Assembly (NCBI GenBank): GCA_947498765.1
Contig: CANMLG010000044.1
Span: forward strand, 26,969 to 90,968
DNA from: an uncultured Aquimarina sp.
Lineage (GTDB): Bacteria > Bacteroidota > Bacteroidia > Flavobacteriales > Flavobacteriaceae
Direction of reading: 5' to 3'
Length of the DNA: 64,000 nucleotides
Shown: positions 46,701 to 56,375 of the stretch, one piece after another
Position numbering within the stretch: position 1 is the stretch's first letter
How the letters are laid out: each line of letters opens with the position of its first letter
Translations under genes and position numbers: made by a program
Notes under the pieces: generated by a model
Seen by the model: only the letters and a program-made list of their open reading frames with translations
Databases searched by the model: none
Told to the model about the DNA's origin: nothing

Positions 46701-46974
46701 TAAGAATGTTTGTGATATTTATACTTTAAAAAAATTAACTATTGAAAATAGTTGGGAAAAACTAACTCAACAAGAAGTCCATAACAAATCCCTTTTAGAG
46801 TTGGTACAAAAACTATTATGGGATGGGCTAAAATTCTTTGAATCTTATGATATAAACTTAAATGCTATTCACAAAATAGCCATAAAAAACTTATTCGAAT
46901 TATTTAAAAAAGAACTACAAACAATACACAAAACAGTTATTAACAACAAAAAAGCTGTTTTGACATTAAGTTGA
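43762..46974 (+). CDS. IDO-like heme dioxygenase fused to FAD/NAD(P)H reductase and cytochrome b5
   Basis: 1070 residues in one chain. (1) About 1-390: indoleamine 2,3-dioxygenase/PrnB superfamily heme domain. GPSGTSSPFF (263-272) aligns with GGSAGQSSVF of human IDO1, YPKHWQNFL with MPPAHRNFL, and H348 in FLGVHRRKVYG with the proximal heme ligand H346. The IDO1 Arg that holds the Trp carboxylate is not obvious, so the substrate may differ. (2) About 400-795: P450-reductase-type FAD/NAD(P)H module, with YRPGD, FAD motif RMYSISSG (556-563), GVCSHFL (587-593), GSGIAPF (631-637), YTCGKAG and RYMQDVF; there is no flavodoxin domain. (3) About 803-880: cytochrome b5, with HPGG (H837) and H861 as heme ligands. 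(4) 885-1070: helical, unrecognised. No signal peptide, hence cytosolic. Likely electron path: NAD(P)H to FAD to b5 to heme. Last gene of the HxlR-linked cassette. Confidence 0.85.
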   Translation: MNTKIYSSSHNYIVYAEKINTQNGHENLGFLSFKRGFMPLLNPISNLPAPFKIWDEIAQELPKHYKNQTLRVSLQKLETLDATLLDEKYLCRASMLMSILAHAYVRNERNEDLNIPESIEKPWKVITERLERPQPFLSYIDLIIYNWKQKNINNKFELDNLELLTPTVNNQEERVFYLTQTEIAFKTIDVIKHVVNIQNAIVQNNKREVINGLLALKEITLQVTENSFLKINPNPRSKTYVDPVIWAKTVAPFAVPIKEGVQGPSGTSSPFFHLIDTFIERAKYDTILGKEAILIREWYPKHWQNFLKAVDEISINNYINQQNDEELNGAFYSFIESYSGDKGFLGVHRRKVYGYLQMAFKVGRSVTIGGFSGLFKERTWEEVDDELETTRLERYATKKLKCPFGFVSKRTKSKSENITKVEINTKSKGITYRPGDRCSVIPKNGKKTVHKIIELLNLTGKEPIILNNEWKNYFETYYNKNVEQASVYEILLSAKINDTNSILSLCPHLKLFFKIDTNTKQISLLELVEKLVAFSSNVSQMLLPHFMDCLHPEQERMYSISSGFDNTKIELTISDCKTTINDKVYKGVCSHFLTTEEINTHSKIPINISRPLRFSLPKTINNEYITLFAAGSGIAPFRSFWIEIKRQNKLKQLSIFLSVKSVDDIIYKNELKELLIVNEVDLNIIATREHLVLDKDKSKIEGELIFASFQNIKIDHIILQKEHTSKIYQQIIANKKGSEGLFYTCGKAGFSLSILNCIKQIIAKKMPKNLEAKEQFYALFSENRYMQDVFTSPNLIESNTHKNYYMSDIINKNNDKNGYWLSINNKVYDVTEFKEIHPGGDKIIIDNSGRDGTYEFKRANHNSSKEIESLLSMYCIGSLKKTELPFNLQKEYNKWLKALQLCTEMLNTFIADFSFKNKKTTILCETNEKTPYKIALMVENQNRFLTEYVKNIHEIIITLYGEQSYFGDVIQLINNAVESTKNVCDIYTLKKLTIENSWEKLTQQEVHNKSLLELVQKLLWDGLKFFESYDINLNAIHKIAIKNLFELFKKELQTIHKTVINNKKAVLTLS

Positions 46975-47282
46975 GCTTTGTTACTTGACCCGCAGTTGTA
47001 TTTATATGTAGATTAATCAACTAATTATAGTACATGCGGGTTATTTAAACAATATACCAATATAATACAGCATACCTCTAATTAATTTTTAAAAAAAACT
47101 TACCTATGATGCTTTATAAAAAGAATTTCTTATTCAATTAATTCTACACTACAAACTTTAGTATTTTTTCTTAAATAATCTAAAGTTTTAAACCATGAGT
47201 TAACATGAAAACCTTTCTTTTATCAGTGATAGGTCTATTCAGATTAGTTTTATTAATTAGATATTACTTAAAATCAATCTCC
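46975..47282. other. Intergenic region with no clear gene
   Basis: AT-rich, between two converging genes. It contains one 35-codon plus-strand frame (47204-47311, MKTFLLSVIGLFRLVLLIRY...) that runs into the palindrome at the next gene's end and is probably fortuitous. No terminator with a T tract was seen. Confidence 0.45.
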
Positions 47283-47325
47283 ATTAAAGATCACATTACC
47301 TTTTTAAGGTAATGTGATCTTTAAT
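47283..47325. repeat. 43-nt palindrome across the stop codon of the T9SS type B protein gene
   Basis: Arms ATTAAAGATCACATTACCTT (47283-47302) and its exact reverse complement (47306-47325), with a 3-nt centre. One arm is the coding sequence for the last residues (IKDHITLKR) of the minus-strand gene; the other is its 3' flank. It would form a 20-bp hairpin at the mRNA end, without a following T tract. Confidence 0.85.
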
Positions 47326-50300
47326 TTCCTCTCCATCTGGCGTTCTAATTAACACCCAATAGTCATCAGTAGGTACAGGTACTCCATTAAAAGTTCCATC
47401 CCAACCTTGACTATCACTAGTCAATGTTTTTAATAACTTTCCAAAACGATCATATATGTACACTAATGTTCCTGGTATTTCTTCAATTGATTTCACATGC
47501 CAAGTTTCGGTTTCAATTGGACCGCTACCATTAGGAGTGAAATAAGGGAAGTAATCTATAAAAACAAATTCTCTCATGCTTGGATCACATCCATTTTTAT
47601 CAAAAACCCATATAGTATGCCTCCCTGGCAATACATTTTCTATTACATTAGATTCCTGACTATTTGCTGGGTCAGGATCATCATAGCCATAAGTATATTC
47701 CCCTTCTGATGACACCTCAATGGTTACTTGATTTAAATCAAAACCTTTTATAATATTGTCAATAATAATTTCGGCACTTTGAGATTGTTTCACTTCAAAT
47801 GTTTCAAAGGCTACACATGAGTTTATTGTATTGTTTCTAACCTCCAATGTGACAAACATTCCAATATCAGACGGACTTAACTCAATAGTTTTTGGACCAG
47901 TAATAGTAGGCCTTACTTGGTTTCCTAATTCATTTTTAAATGTCCATTCATAAAACACATCATTATCGTTACCTGTATCACCATTAATCAAACGCGTTGG
48001 GTTATTCACACAAAAAACAACATCTTCTAATTCAATTACAGGAATACGCTCTACAAATAACTCAATTTCATTAATAGACTCGCAACCTAAAGCTTCATTT
48101 TTAACTTTAACATAATATGTCCCTGAATTTATACGTCTATCCGCTGATAATTGAACATTTCGTTCGGCATCATTCTGTGTTAAATGATAAGTCACATTAA
48201 ACGCTGATGCACTTTGACTTCCTAATATTTCAGTATTTAAACTCTCAAAATTAAAAACAATAAACCCATCATTAAATTCATCATCATCACAAACTGTTCT
48301 GCTTGACAAACTTAATTGATTAATAACGGGTAGCGGAATCTCTTCCAAGGTAACCGGTAAAATAGTTTGACAAGTTAAATTTTCTTGTACCGCTTTAATA
48401 TAAATCTGCCCATTTGGAATACTATCAGTATCATTAATTTCAGTAGCAGCTGAAGCTGCCATATCTGTATGATAAGTAATTGTTAAATCTGTTTCAGTAA
48501 TAGGAACAAGTAAGCTTGTCAATGCTGCTCTTTTCTCTCCAAATAATTCGCCTTCACAAAATTGTACAGGTGTTGTTACAGAATTAATTTGAGGTAACTG
48601 AATCAGGTTTATTCTAAATTCACTTTCGTAAGTACAATTAGTATCAGCAGTAGAAGTTAGTGTTAAATAAATAAGTTGCTCTCCAAATCTATTCACAGAA
48701 AACTGTCCTATGTTTACACCTGTTATTTCATTTGAAGCACTTCTGGATGCTGTTGTGTAATAACGAACTGTATAATCTAATACCGCTCCAGTAACTGGAA
48801 CAAAGTTTGCTTCAATACTATTCAAATTAAATATTTCAGTTCCATCATTACCTATATCACAACGCTCTAAAACTTGAGTAAGTGGTTCTATTTGTGGAAT
48901 AGTATTTACTGTTACATTAAATACAATAGTATTATAACACAAAGTACTATTGCTTGTAACGCGAGCTACATATGATTTAGTTGTAGCTCTATTCACATCA
49001 CTTAAAACTATATTTGCATCAGCATCCTCCATAGTATCATGGTATGATACTGTAAAATTTGTTGAATTTTGTCCATTTAACACTCTTGTGTTTAAATCAG
49101 AAAAATCAAAATCGGTAACCCCATCTAACGTTCCATCTAAATCACAAACTATTAAGTCCAATGGATCTGGCAAGGCTACTAAAGGAATTGGATTGGCAAT
49201 TAAACCTAGTCTAACAATAGTTTCAGAAGTACATAAAGTTTCGGTGTTAAAAGCTTCAGCAAAAATTTCATTTACGCTATTATTTTTTGTAAAACTACCC
49301 AATAGAGGACTTGAGCCACCTGCATCCAAATAGTAGCGTACTATTACATTTTCATTTATTGGGTTAGCACTATCTACAAACTGAAAATCATTATTTAACT
49401 CACCTAAATCACTAATCGTAAAACTATTTGAACCCAAGGTATCCTCACACAAGACTACATCCTTTCCTGTAATTTCTGGTAATTGATTCAATAATATATG
49501 ATATGATGTTTCAAAAATACACCCTGAATCAGAAGTAATCCTCAAATATATTGGAGTATCAAAACTTGTAATTTCGAAGGCTTGATCTGCATCAATATCT
49601 AAAGGAGTAACCTCGCTATGAGAAGCTCTATCAGATTCGGTTCTAAAATAAAGTACTCCACCTGTAGCAGCCAACTCTCTTTGTCTACCTGCAAAATTGA
49701 ATACAAAAGTCGACTCCACATCTCTTAAATTAACAGTCTCCACTCCATTATTGCTTGTATCACAAATATTTATATCCTGTAATGAGGCTACTTCAGGCCT
49801 TTCATCAACGATAAGTAAAAATTTGTCAAAAGTTACGCATCCATTTACATTGGTAATACGAGCTACTATTTCCTGAGATAATGGTGTTTGATTTTCATAC
49901 CCATCTAATGGCAATGCTACTCCATTTGCTGATGGCACCTGAATACTCTGTGCTCCTGCAGTACTCAAATCAACAAAGCCTGCATCTTCATCATTTGCAT
50001 AAAAATCAACTGCAACTCCAGTTATAGCTCCATTATTTGTAATAATATCAATAGCATTTTGTAAATTAAAAATAGCCACACTTGGTGTATCTCCTTCACA
50101 TTCTATTAAACGATCAATAGGAATTGTTGCTGCATTTTCTTCTATTTTTAAATTGAATTGACCTGTCACGAAACAATTTGGGTCATCATTATTTTCTATT
50201 CTAAAATAAATTGGCCTCTCAGCAATAGTACTCGAAAAAATTGGATTTATAATTTCACCTATACTACCTCCCGAATTAGCATCGGCAATTGACGAACTGT

Positions 50301-53300
50301 AATACCTTACAAACTTATCTGTTTGAGAGCCTAATATTAGAGCATCCCTACTACGTAAATCAAAATTTGCTGTTAATGAATTCCCTGGATTAACACATAA
50401 TAAAAAATCTTCGTCATTCTCAATTACGGGGAGTGTATTAATAACAAATTGTTGCTGCTGAACTGAAACACAACCTGTTGTCCTATTTTCATATCTCACC
50501 CAAATTCTAGCATCTTCATCTAAAGAAATATCATAATTAGTTACTTCAGAGATTGGAATTAAATCATCCGATGAAAGCGGTGTTAATTCTGCAGATGCTT
50601 GTGTATTAAAATAATCAACATTAAACTGGTTTTTATCCGCTGTAGTAACTCTTTGAGTGACATCTTGAAAAGGAATAGTCATTGACCTATCATAACATAC
50701 AAAAATAGGATCCAAAGCAACTACATCTGGAGCTGAGTTTACTTGTAATTGAAATGATACTACAGAAATACATCCATCATTAGAAGTGGCTCTTACCCAA
50801 TAAGTCCCCGATGTACCTATATCCGCATCCGTTAATGCTGCTATTGAGGTATCATCGACATTACTAGCATCAAATTGATTTGTATAATAACTTAATCCCA
50901 AAGCTACATCAGTTGTTATTTGTGGTGCTACTTCAGCTTGAAACAATGTAGGTAATCCATCTATTTGGCTATCCGAATCGATATCACAAACAGTTATCAC
51001 CTCTGCAGGTGTATTTACTGTAACTCTAGGCGATACAATTAAGTCAAAAGTATCTCTATCTTCACATAAAGGATCATCATCTGTTAAACGCACGTATATA
51101 GTTTGCCTATCCACCTCTGTATTTGTATAAGCAACTAACTCTGCGTTTGTAATGGGAACATTGGCATCAAAATCAGCAAGCGAGGCATACAATTCCACCT
51201 CAAATTCTGTTGAAATTTCATTTTTTTTACCTGAAAGATCAAAAACCGTAAAACCATCATCGTCATCATCACATGCACTTACATCCTCAACTGTACTATC
51301 TGATATTAGATGACGAGCTTTTAAAGTTACAGCCCTTACAATTGGACAATCTTGGCCTGTATTAACTACACGAACAGCAATACGTTGTATATTCTCTTCT
51401 TCATTGGTATAATTTGAAGGATCTGCTATTGGATTTACTCCATCTTGTGCATCACCAACACTCCTGTGAAAGCTGATATCTACGCCTGTAATTCCAGATG
51501 CTACTATTTGATCCCTTATTGGTGTTAAGTCAAAATCAGCAAAACCATCCTTGGGATCTACATCACAAATAATAATTTCTTCAAAAATAGCATTAGTTCC
51601 TTCAATTTCGTCAAAAGGAACGCCTACAGGAGGACTACTTATTGTTATACCAATGGGTATAGCGTTACTTGGACAGCCAGAAGATGATATGTTTTGCGCA
51701 TAAATAGTAAAACTACCTGTATATACACGTGATTCATCAAACGGAACACTCAAAGCGATATCCTCAAAATAGGTAAAACTACCCAATACTGTCGAAAAAA
51801 ACTGAGCTGTAATATCTGAAGTTGTAATTGCCTCAAAACCATCAGCATCATTAAGCGTAGTTCCTATAATGAGTTCTGAGTCACAAACAGAGAAATTTCT
51901 AGTCTCAACTGCAATATTCTCCCCTTGCCCTATACTTAACTGAAAACTAGAAATAAATTTACATCCCGACGGTTCTATAACACTTACAAAAATAGTATCA
52001 TTATTGTTGGCTGTATGTGCACTAGGGTTTGCTATTGGTGTACCCGAGTCATTTTCAGCTTCAGCTAAACTTGTAAAAAAAGAAACTGTAGATCCTCCAT
52101 CTCTGCCAGCCAATGCTTCTGTACTTTTTACCGTTAAATCAAATACTTGACTTGTAATGGCACCCGACACACATTCTGAGAGTGTTGTTATTGAATTTCC
52201 AGAATGTATATTTGACAAATCCACCTCGATTTCTGCTTCAATACTACAAGCTGCATTTAATTGTACACTTAAAGTGTATATTCCTGACTCTGTAACATCT
52301 AGTGTTCTTGTATTTACAGACAAACTCGTATCCACACTACTACTCCAAAAATATTGTGCCGTAGCAGGAAATAATTGCTCTGGACTTAAGGTTACTAAAT
52401 TTGCACAATCATTTACATTTCCTGGAGTAAACACGGCATTTTCTAGCCTACCTAAATCTAATGATAATTCATTAGTGATTTTTTCAATAAAAACTGCTGA
52501 ATCAGAAAATGCATCTCCACCATCGGCAACAATTATTTTTATGGTATAAGTTGTTCCTATTACCGAATTGGTATTTGCTCTTAAAGTTTCTGTATATTGA
52601 GTGTAATTTACACGAGTACTTGGTGATCTTGCTCCTCCATTAGCTATTAATGATCCATTTTCAGCAGGACATGATGTTGCCGATGTAACTCCAACGCCTT
52701 CTTCATGAACATTTGCTACAGTTACTGGACGACCATCCGGTGTTAATGCTATATTTGTAAATGGCCCACTACTCCCAGCTTCTTTAATTAAAATAACAAC
52801 ACCATCATTATTTGAACAAAAATTAGCTGCTCCAGAGGCATATTCATCAGAAGCAAAAACATAATTGAATGTAATATTATCCTGCAAGGCAAAAAAATCA
52901 AATTCGATTTCTGTTGCATTAAATGTAGTTCCCGGCGATACTCCTATGGCATTTTCATAATCAGTACTTCCTATCCAAGTTACTGTACCATCTCCAATAC
53001 CTGCTGTACTTGCGTTGGCTTGACCTGCTCTACCTGTTGCTATTAATATTCCTTCTGTTAAATTAAAACCATTATTTCCACTCGCTGTAAAATTCCCAAA
53101 ACTAATAATTGGAGTAGCGTCAATTGAACCGTTTATAGGTGACACTTGATTTTCTGTTAACTCACAATCTCCAACTCCTTCAACCAGATTATTTTCTATT
53201 AATTGTTCAACATTTTGCATTGTATCAATGGTTAAATCCTGAGCTTTAACCACTACAAAACCTACAATTAACAATAAAATAAAAAGTAGCTTTCTCTTCT

Positions 53301-53304
53301 TCAT
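47296..53304 (-). CDS. Giant choice-of-anchor L protein with T9SS type B sorting domain
   Basis: 2002 residues from MKKRKLLFILLL; the frame extends 10 codons upstream but the signal peptide (ending VVVKAQ) starts here. An N-terminal choice-of-anchor L domain about 30-285 (LIENNLVEGVGDCELTENQV ... FNYVFASDEYASG) is followed by about a dozen repeats of roughly 90-110 residues, each beginning near a Cys-Asp pattern (CDVDPKDGFADFDLTP, CDDDDDGFTVFDLS, CDIDSDSQIDGL) and an aligned FDxYxT-like strand. The end (YFPYFTPNGSG ... GWDGTFNGVPVPTDDYWVLI ... HITLKR) is the gliding-motility-associated type B sorting domain. Probably a surface adhesin or gliding-associated polymer. The large number of conserved repeats implies recombination potential. 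Confidence 0.85.
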   Translation of the reverse strand: MKKRKLLFILLLIVGFVVVKAQDLTIDTMQNVEQLIENNLVEGVGDCELTENQVSPINGSIDATPIISFGNFTASGNNGFNLTEGILIATGRAGQANASTAGIGDGTVTWIGSTDYENAIGVSPGTTFNATEIEFDFFALQDNITFNYVFASDEYASGAANFCSNNDGVVILIKEAGSSGPFTNIALTPDGRPVTVANVHEEGVGVTSATSCPAENGSLIANGGARSPSTRVNYTQYTETLRANTNSVIGTTYTIKIIVADGGDAFSDSAVFIEKITNELSLDLGRLENAVFTPGNVNDCANLVTLSPEQLFPATAQYFWSSSVDTSLSVNTRTLDVTESGIYTLSVQLNAACSIEAEIEVDLSNIHSGNSITTLSECVSGAITSQVFDLTVKSTEALAGRDGGSTVSFFTSLAEAENDSGTPIANPSAHTANNNDTIFVSVIEPSGCKFISSFQLSIGQGENIAVETRNFSVCDSELIIGTTLNDADGFEAITTSDITAQFFSTVLGSFTYFEDIALSVPFDESRVYTGSFTIYAQNISSSGCPSNAIPIGITISSPPVGVPFDEIEGTNAIFEEIIICDVDPKDGFADFDLTPIRDQIVASGITGVDISFHRSVGDAQDGVNPIADPSNYTNEEENIQRIAVRVVNTGQDCPIVRAVTLKARHLISDSTVEDVSACDDDDDGFTVFDLSGKKNEISTEFEVELYASLADFDANVPITNAELVAYTNTEVDRQTIYVRLTDDDPLCEDRDTFDLIVSPRVTVNTPAEVITVCDIDSDSQIDGLPTLFQAEVAPQITTDVALGLSYYTNQFDASNVDDTSIAALTDADIGTSGTYWVRATSNDGCISVVSFQLQVNSAPDVVALDPIFVCYDRSMTIPFQDVTQRVTTADKNQFNVDYFNTQASAELTPLSSDDLIPISEVTNYDISLDEDARIWVRYENRTTGCVSVQQQQFVINTLPVIENDEDFLLCVNPGNSLTANFDLRSRDALILGSQTDKFVRYYSSSIADANSGGSIGEIINPIFSSTIAERPIYFRIENNDDPNCFVTGQFNLKIEENAATIPIDRLIECEGDTPSVAIFNLQNAIDIITNNGAITGVAVDFYANDEDAGFVDLSTAGAQSIQVPSANGVALPLDGYENQTPLSQEIVARITNVNGCVTFDKFLLIVDERPEVASLQDINICDTSNNGVETVNLRDVESTFVFNFAGRQRELAATGGVLYFRTESDRASHSEVTPLDIDADQAFEITSFDTPIYLRITSDSGCIFETSYHILLNQLPEITGKDVVLCEDTLGSNSFTISDLGELNNDFQFVDSANPINENVIVRYYLDAGGSSPLLGSFTKNNSVNEIFAEAFNTETLCTSETIVRLGLIANPIPLVALPDPLDLIVCDLDGTLDGVTDFDFSDLNTRVLNGQNSTNFTVSYHDTMEDADANIVLSDVNRATTKSYVARVTSNSTLCYNTIVFNVTVNTIPQIEPLTQVLERCDIGNDGTEIFNLNSIEANFVPVTGAVLDYTVRYYTTASRSASNEITGVNIGQFSVNRFGEQLIYLTLTSTADTNCTYESEFRINLIQLPQINSVTTPVQFCEGELFGEKRAALTSLLVPITETDLTITYHTDMAASAATEINDTDSIPNGQIYIKAVQENLTCQTILPVTLEEIPLPVINQLSLSSRTVCDDDEFNDGFIVFNFESLNTEILGSQSASAFNVTYHLTQNDAERNVQLSADRRINSGTYYVKVKNEALGCESINEIELFVERIPVIELEDVVFCVNNPTRLINGDTGNDNDVFYEWTFKNELGNQVRPTITGPKTIELSPSDIGMFVTLEVRNNTINSCVAFETFEVKQSQSAEIIIDNIIKGFDLNQVTIEVSSEGEYTYGYDDPDPANSQESNVIENVLPGRHTIWVFDKNGCDPSMREFVFIDYFPYFTPNGSGPIETETWHVKSIEEIPGTLVYIYDRFGKLLKTLTSDSQGWDGTFNGVPVPTDDYWVLIRTPDGEEIKDHITLKR

Positions 53305-53472
53305 CTGGGGGGATTTTGAGATTAAAAATTGCACAATAAACTGATTAACAATAATTTAAAAAATCAAATCCATATAACAATCAAATAGAAAGATTTTTAA
53401 CAAAATCGTTAAAACACTCAAAAATACAGATAAAAGAACTAAAAACAATTGTTTTGTAGGTTAATTATTACA

Positions 53473-53512
53473 AAAAAATAAGACCTGAGAAAAACTCAGG
53501 TCTTATTTTTTT
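53473..53512 (-). terminator. Rho-independent terminator after valS
   Basis: 10-bp stem AAGACCTGAG / CTCAGGTCTT (53480-53489 and 53495-53504) extended by A/T runs, 5-nt loop, T7 on both strands. It lies between valS and the T9SS type B gene, both on the minus strand, and separates their transcripts. Confidence 0.9.
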
Positions 53513-53612
53513 GTTTGCTGAATACGAATTATTTATAGATGCAATTCCATAACACTTAACCAACAAAATGATTTCAAAATAAATTCTACTTCATTATAGA
53601 ATAAATTATTTA

Positions 53613-56252
53613 TCAAGAAAGGGTCAAAATACCCGCCTTTAATGTTTCTATTTTAGCTTGCGCATCTTCCATTTTTTTACGTTCATTTGCTACTACTTGC
53701 TCAGGGGCATTAGCTACAAATCGTTCATTAGAAAGTTTTTTACTTACACTTTTTAAGAAACCTTCCGTATACCTCAACTCCTCTTGTAATTTTTGTAATT
53801 CCTCTTCCACATTAATAGCCCCTTTCAAAGGCACAAAATATTCATTTGATTTTACTCTAAAAGAAAGTGCTCCCTCAGGGGATTCATTTACATAATTTAA
53901 TGAAACTATGTTTCCTAATTTCTCAACAACACAATCAAAATCAGCTGGTATAGCCTCATTATTGATTATCTGCAACTCAATCGTTTCTTTAAATGATATA
54001 TTTTTATCCTTACGAATGGTTCTAATCCCCGAAATAATATCCTTAGCTACTTCAAAGTTTTCTAACAACTGACTATCAAAATCAACTTGTTGTGGATAGG
54101 TATTTATTATTAAGGCTTCCGCGGAAGTACGATCAGTAATATTTTGCCAAATTTCTTCGGATGCAAAAGGAATAAAAGGATGCAACAAGCGTAAATTATC
54201 TTCTAACAAAGCAATCACAGACTCAAAGGTTTTTCGATCAATCGATTCCCCATAAGCAGGCTTAACCATTTCAAGCAGCCAACTACAAAAATCATCCCAT
54301 ACCAATTTATATATTGACATTAGCGAATCGCTCAATCTATATTTTTCAAAATTACTATCAATGGATACTAATACAGATTGAAACTTATCTTTATACCAAG
54401 CTATCGCTTTAGCTGCTGCTTTAGGTTGTGTTTTTTCTTCTGCAGTGGTTTCCCAACCTTTTATTAAACGAAAAGCATTCCATATTTTATTCACAAATGA
54501 TTTTCCTTGCTTACACAAATCCTCATCAAACATCAAATCATTTCCAGCTGCAGAGCTTAACAATAATCCAACACGTACGCCATCGGCTCCATAATCAGAA
54601 ATAAGCTTTAATGCATCGGGCGAATTCCCTAATGATTTGGACATTTTACGTCGTTGCTTATCTCGAACTAATCCCGTTAAATACACATTTTTAAATGGTG
54701 CTTCACCTGTATATTCATACCCAGAAATAATCATTCGAGCTACCCAGAAAAATAAAATATCCGGTCCAGTAACTAAATCATTAGTAGGATAATAATATTT
54801 AAATTCTTCATTTTCAGGATTATTAACACCATCAAACACACTCATTGGCCATAACCACGAAGAAAACCAGGTATCCAAAGCATCTTCATCTTGCTTCAAA
54901 TCTTTTTCCTTTAATGATTGATTTCCTGTTTTTTCTTGTGCTAATTTTAATGCTGCCTCTTTAGTTTCAGCTACAACAAAATCTTCTTTACCTTCTCCAT
55001 AATAATATGCAGGTATTTGTTGTCCCCACCATAACTGACGTGATATATTCCAATCTCTAATATTTTCCATCCAATGGCGGTACGTATTTTCAAACTTTTT
55101 AGGATGCAAATTAATAGACGTGTCATCACCTAAAACTGCTTTAATGGCAGGTTTTACCAGATCTTCCATCTTTAAAAACCATTGATCCGAAAGTTTAGGT
55201 TCAATAACCGCCTTTGTACGCTCCGAAGTCCCTACTTTATGCATATGAGTTTCGGTTTTTATCAAAAAGCCTTTTTCTTTTAACTCTTCAGAAAACTCTT
55301 TACGTACTACAAAACGATCTTTTCCTTGATAATGTAACCCAAATGAATTTAATGTGGCGTCATTATTAAAAATATCTATAACTTCTAAGTCATGAGTATC
55401 ACCTAATATCTTATCATTTTCATCATGAGCAGGTGTTACTTTTAAACACCCTGTTCCAAATTCTAAATCCACATATGCGTCTTCAATAATAGGTATTACT
55501 CTATTTATTATAGGTACAATAGCTTTTTTCCCTTTTAAATGTGTAAATCTAGGATCTTCTGGATTAATACATATAGCTGTATCACCAAATATAGTTTCGG
55601 GTCTTGTTGTAGCTACTACTAAATACTCACCACTACCTTCAATTTGATACTTAACATGGTATAAAGCTCCTTGTTTTTCCTCATGAATTACCTCTTCATC
55701 TGATAAGGTAGTCTGAGCTTCGGGATCCCAATTTACCATACGATAACCACGGTAAATTAAGCCTTTGTTATATAAATCAACAAAAGTTTTTATAACTGAT
55801 CGATATAAGTCATCATCTAATGTAAACTTGGTACGCTCCCAATCACATGAAGCTCCTAATTTTTTAAGTTGTTCTAATATAACACCTCCATACTCTTCGG
55901 TCCAATCCCAGGCATGTTTTAAAAATTCTTCACGTGTTAAATCACTTTTTTCAATTCCTTGCTCCTTTAATCTAGCTACCACTTTAGCTTCTGTAGCAAT
56001 GGAAGCATGATCTGTTCCTGGCACCCAACACGCATTATAACCACGTAAACGCGCCCTTCTAATAAGAACATCCTGAATAGTATTATTTAGCATATGCCCC
56101 ATATGCAATACTCCTGTAACATTTGGCGGAGGTATTACTATTGTATAAGGCTCTCTATCATCAACTTCTGAATGAAAATAATTATTCTTCATCCAGTAGT
56201 TATACCATTTTTCTTCTACTATTTTTGAATCGTATTGTGCAGCTATAGCCAT
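53613..56252 (-). CDS. valS: Valine--tRNA ligase
   Basis: Charges tRNA-Val. 879 residues, normal. Class I HIGH motif in [15 protein letters not shown] (HMGH at 50-53), KMSKS in [16 protein letters not shown], editing domain with [13 protein letters not shown], anticodon-binding helical domain and a C-terminal coiled coil ([20 protein letters not shown]). No signs of frameshift. A TACTTTTG -7 element lies on the minus strand at 56281-56288, 29 bp upstream. Confidence 0.96.
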   Translation of the reverse strand: MAIAAQYDSKIVEEKWYNYWMKNNYFHSEVDDREPYTIVIPPPNVTGVLHMGHMLNNTIQDVLIRRARLRGYNACWVPGTDHASIATEAKVVARLKEQGIEKSDLTREEFLKHAWDWTEEYGGVILEQLKKLGASCDWERTKFTLDDDLYRSVIKTFVDLYNKGLIYRGYRMVNWDPEAQTTLSDEEVIHEEKQGALYHVKYQIEGSGEYLVVATTRPETIFGDTAICINPEDPRFTHLKGKKAIVPIINRVIPIIEDAYVDLEFGTGCLKVTPAHDENDKILGDTHDLEVIDIFNNDATLNSFGLHYQGKDRFVVRKEFSEELKEKGFLIKTETHMHKVGTSERTKAVIEPKLSDQWFLKMEDLVKPAIKAVLGDDTSINLHPKKFENTYRHWMENIRDWNISRQLWWGQQIPAYYYGEGKEDFVVAETKEAALKLAQEKTGNQSLKEKDLKQDEDALDTWFSSWLWPMSVFDGVNNPENEEFKYYYPTNDLVTGPDILFFWVARMIISGYEYTGEAPFKNVYLTGLVRDKQRRKMSKSLGNSPDALKLISDYGADGVRVGLLLSSAAGNDLMFDEDLCKQGKSFVNKIWNAFRLIKGWETTAEEKTQPKAAAKAIAWYKDKFQSVLVSIDSNFEKYRLSDSLMSIYKLVWDDFCSWLLEMVKPAYGESIDRKTFESVIALLEDNLRLLHPFIPFASEEIWQNITDRTSAEALIINTYPQQVDFDSQLLENFEVAKDIISGIRTIRKDKNISFKETIELQIINNEAIPADFDCVVEKLGNIVSLNYVNESPEGALSFRVKSNEYFVPLKGAINVEEELQKLQEELRYTEGFLKSVSKKLSNERFVANAPEQVVANERKKMEDAQAKIETLKAGILTLS

Positions 56253-56375
56253 TTTGGTCTAATATTTGAAGTATAGTTTGCAAAAGTAACTATATAAATA
56301 ACAACTTGAAAGATTTAATGCCCCTTGAAGTTGTCAAAAAAATAATTACATTTACATTGAATTAAATTTTTAAAC

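Noticed and set aside
43762..46974. Nitric oxide synthase, sulfite reductase or P450-BM3-like enzyme
   Set aside because: There is no flavodoxin domain, no P450 Cys-ligand motif and no NOS oxygenase; the N-terminal motifs match the IDO superfamily instead.
47204..47311. 35-codon plus-strand ORF (MKTFLLSVIGLF...) as a small membrane protein
   Set aside because: Its end is produced by the palindrome mirroring the neighbouring gene's terminus, and there is no promoter-like element; probably chance.
48950..49333. 127-codon plus-strand frame within the T9SS type B gene
   Set aside because: The minus-strand repeats are conserved and continuous here, so this is a shadow.
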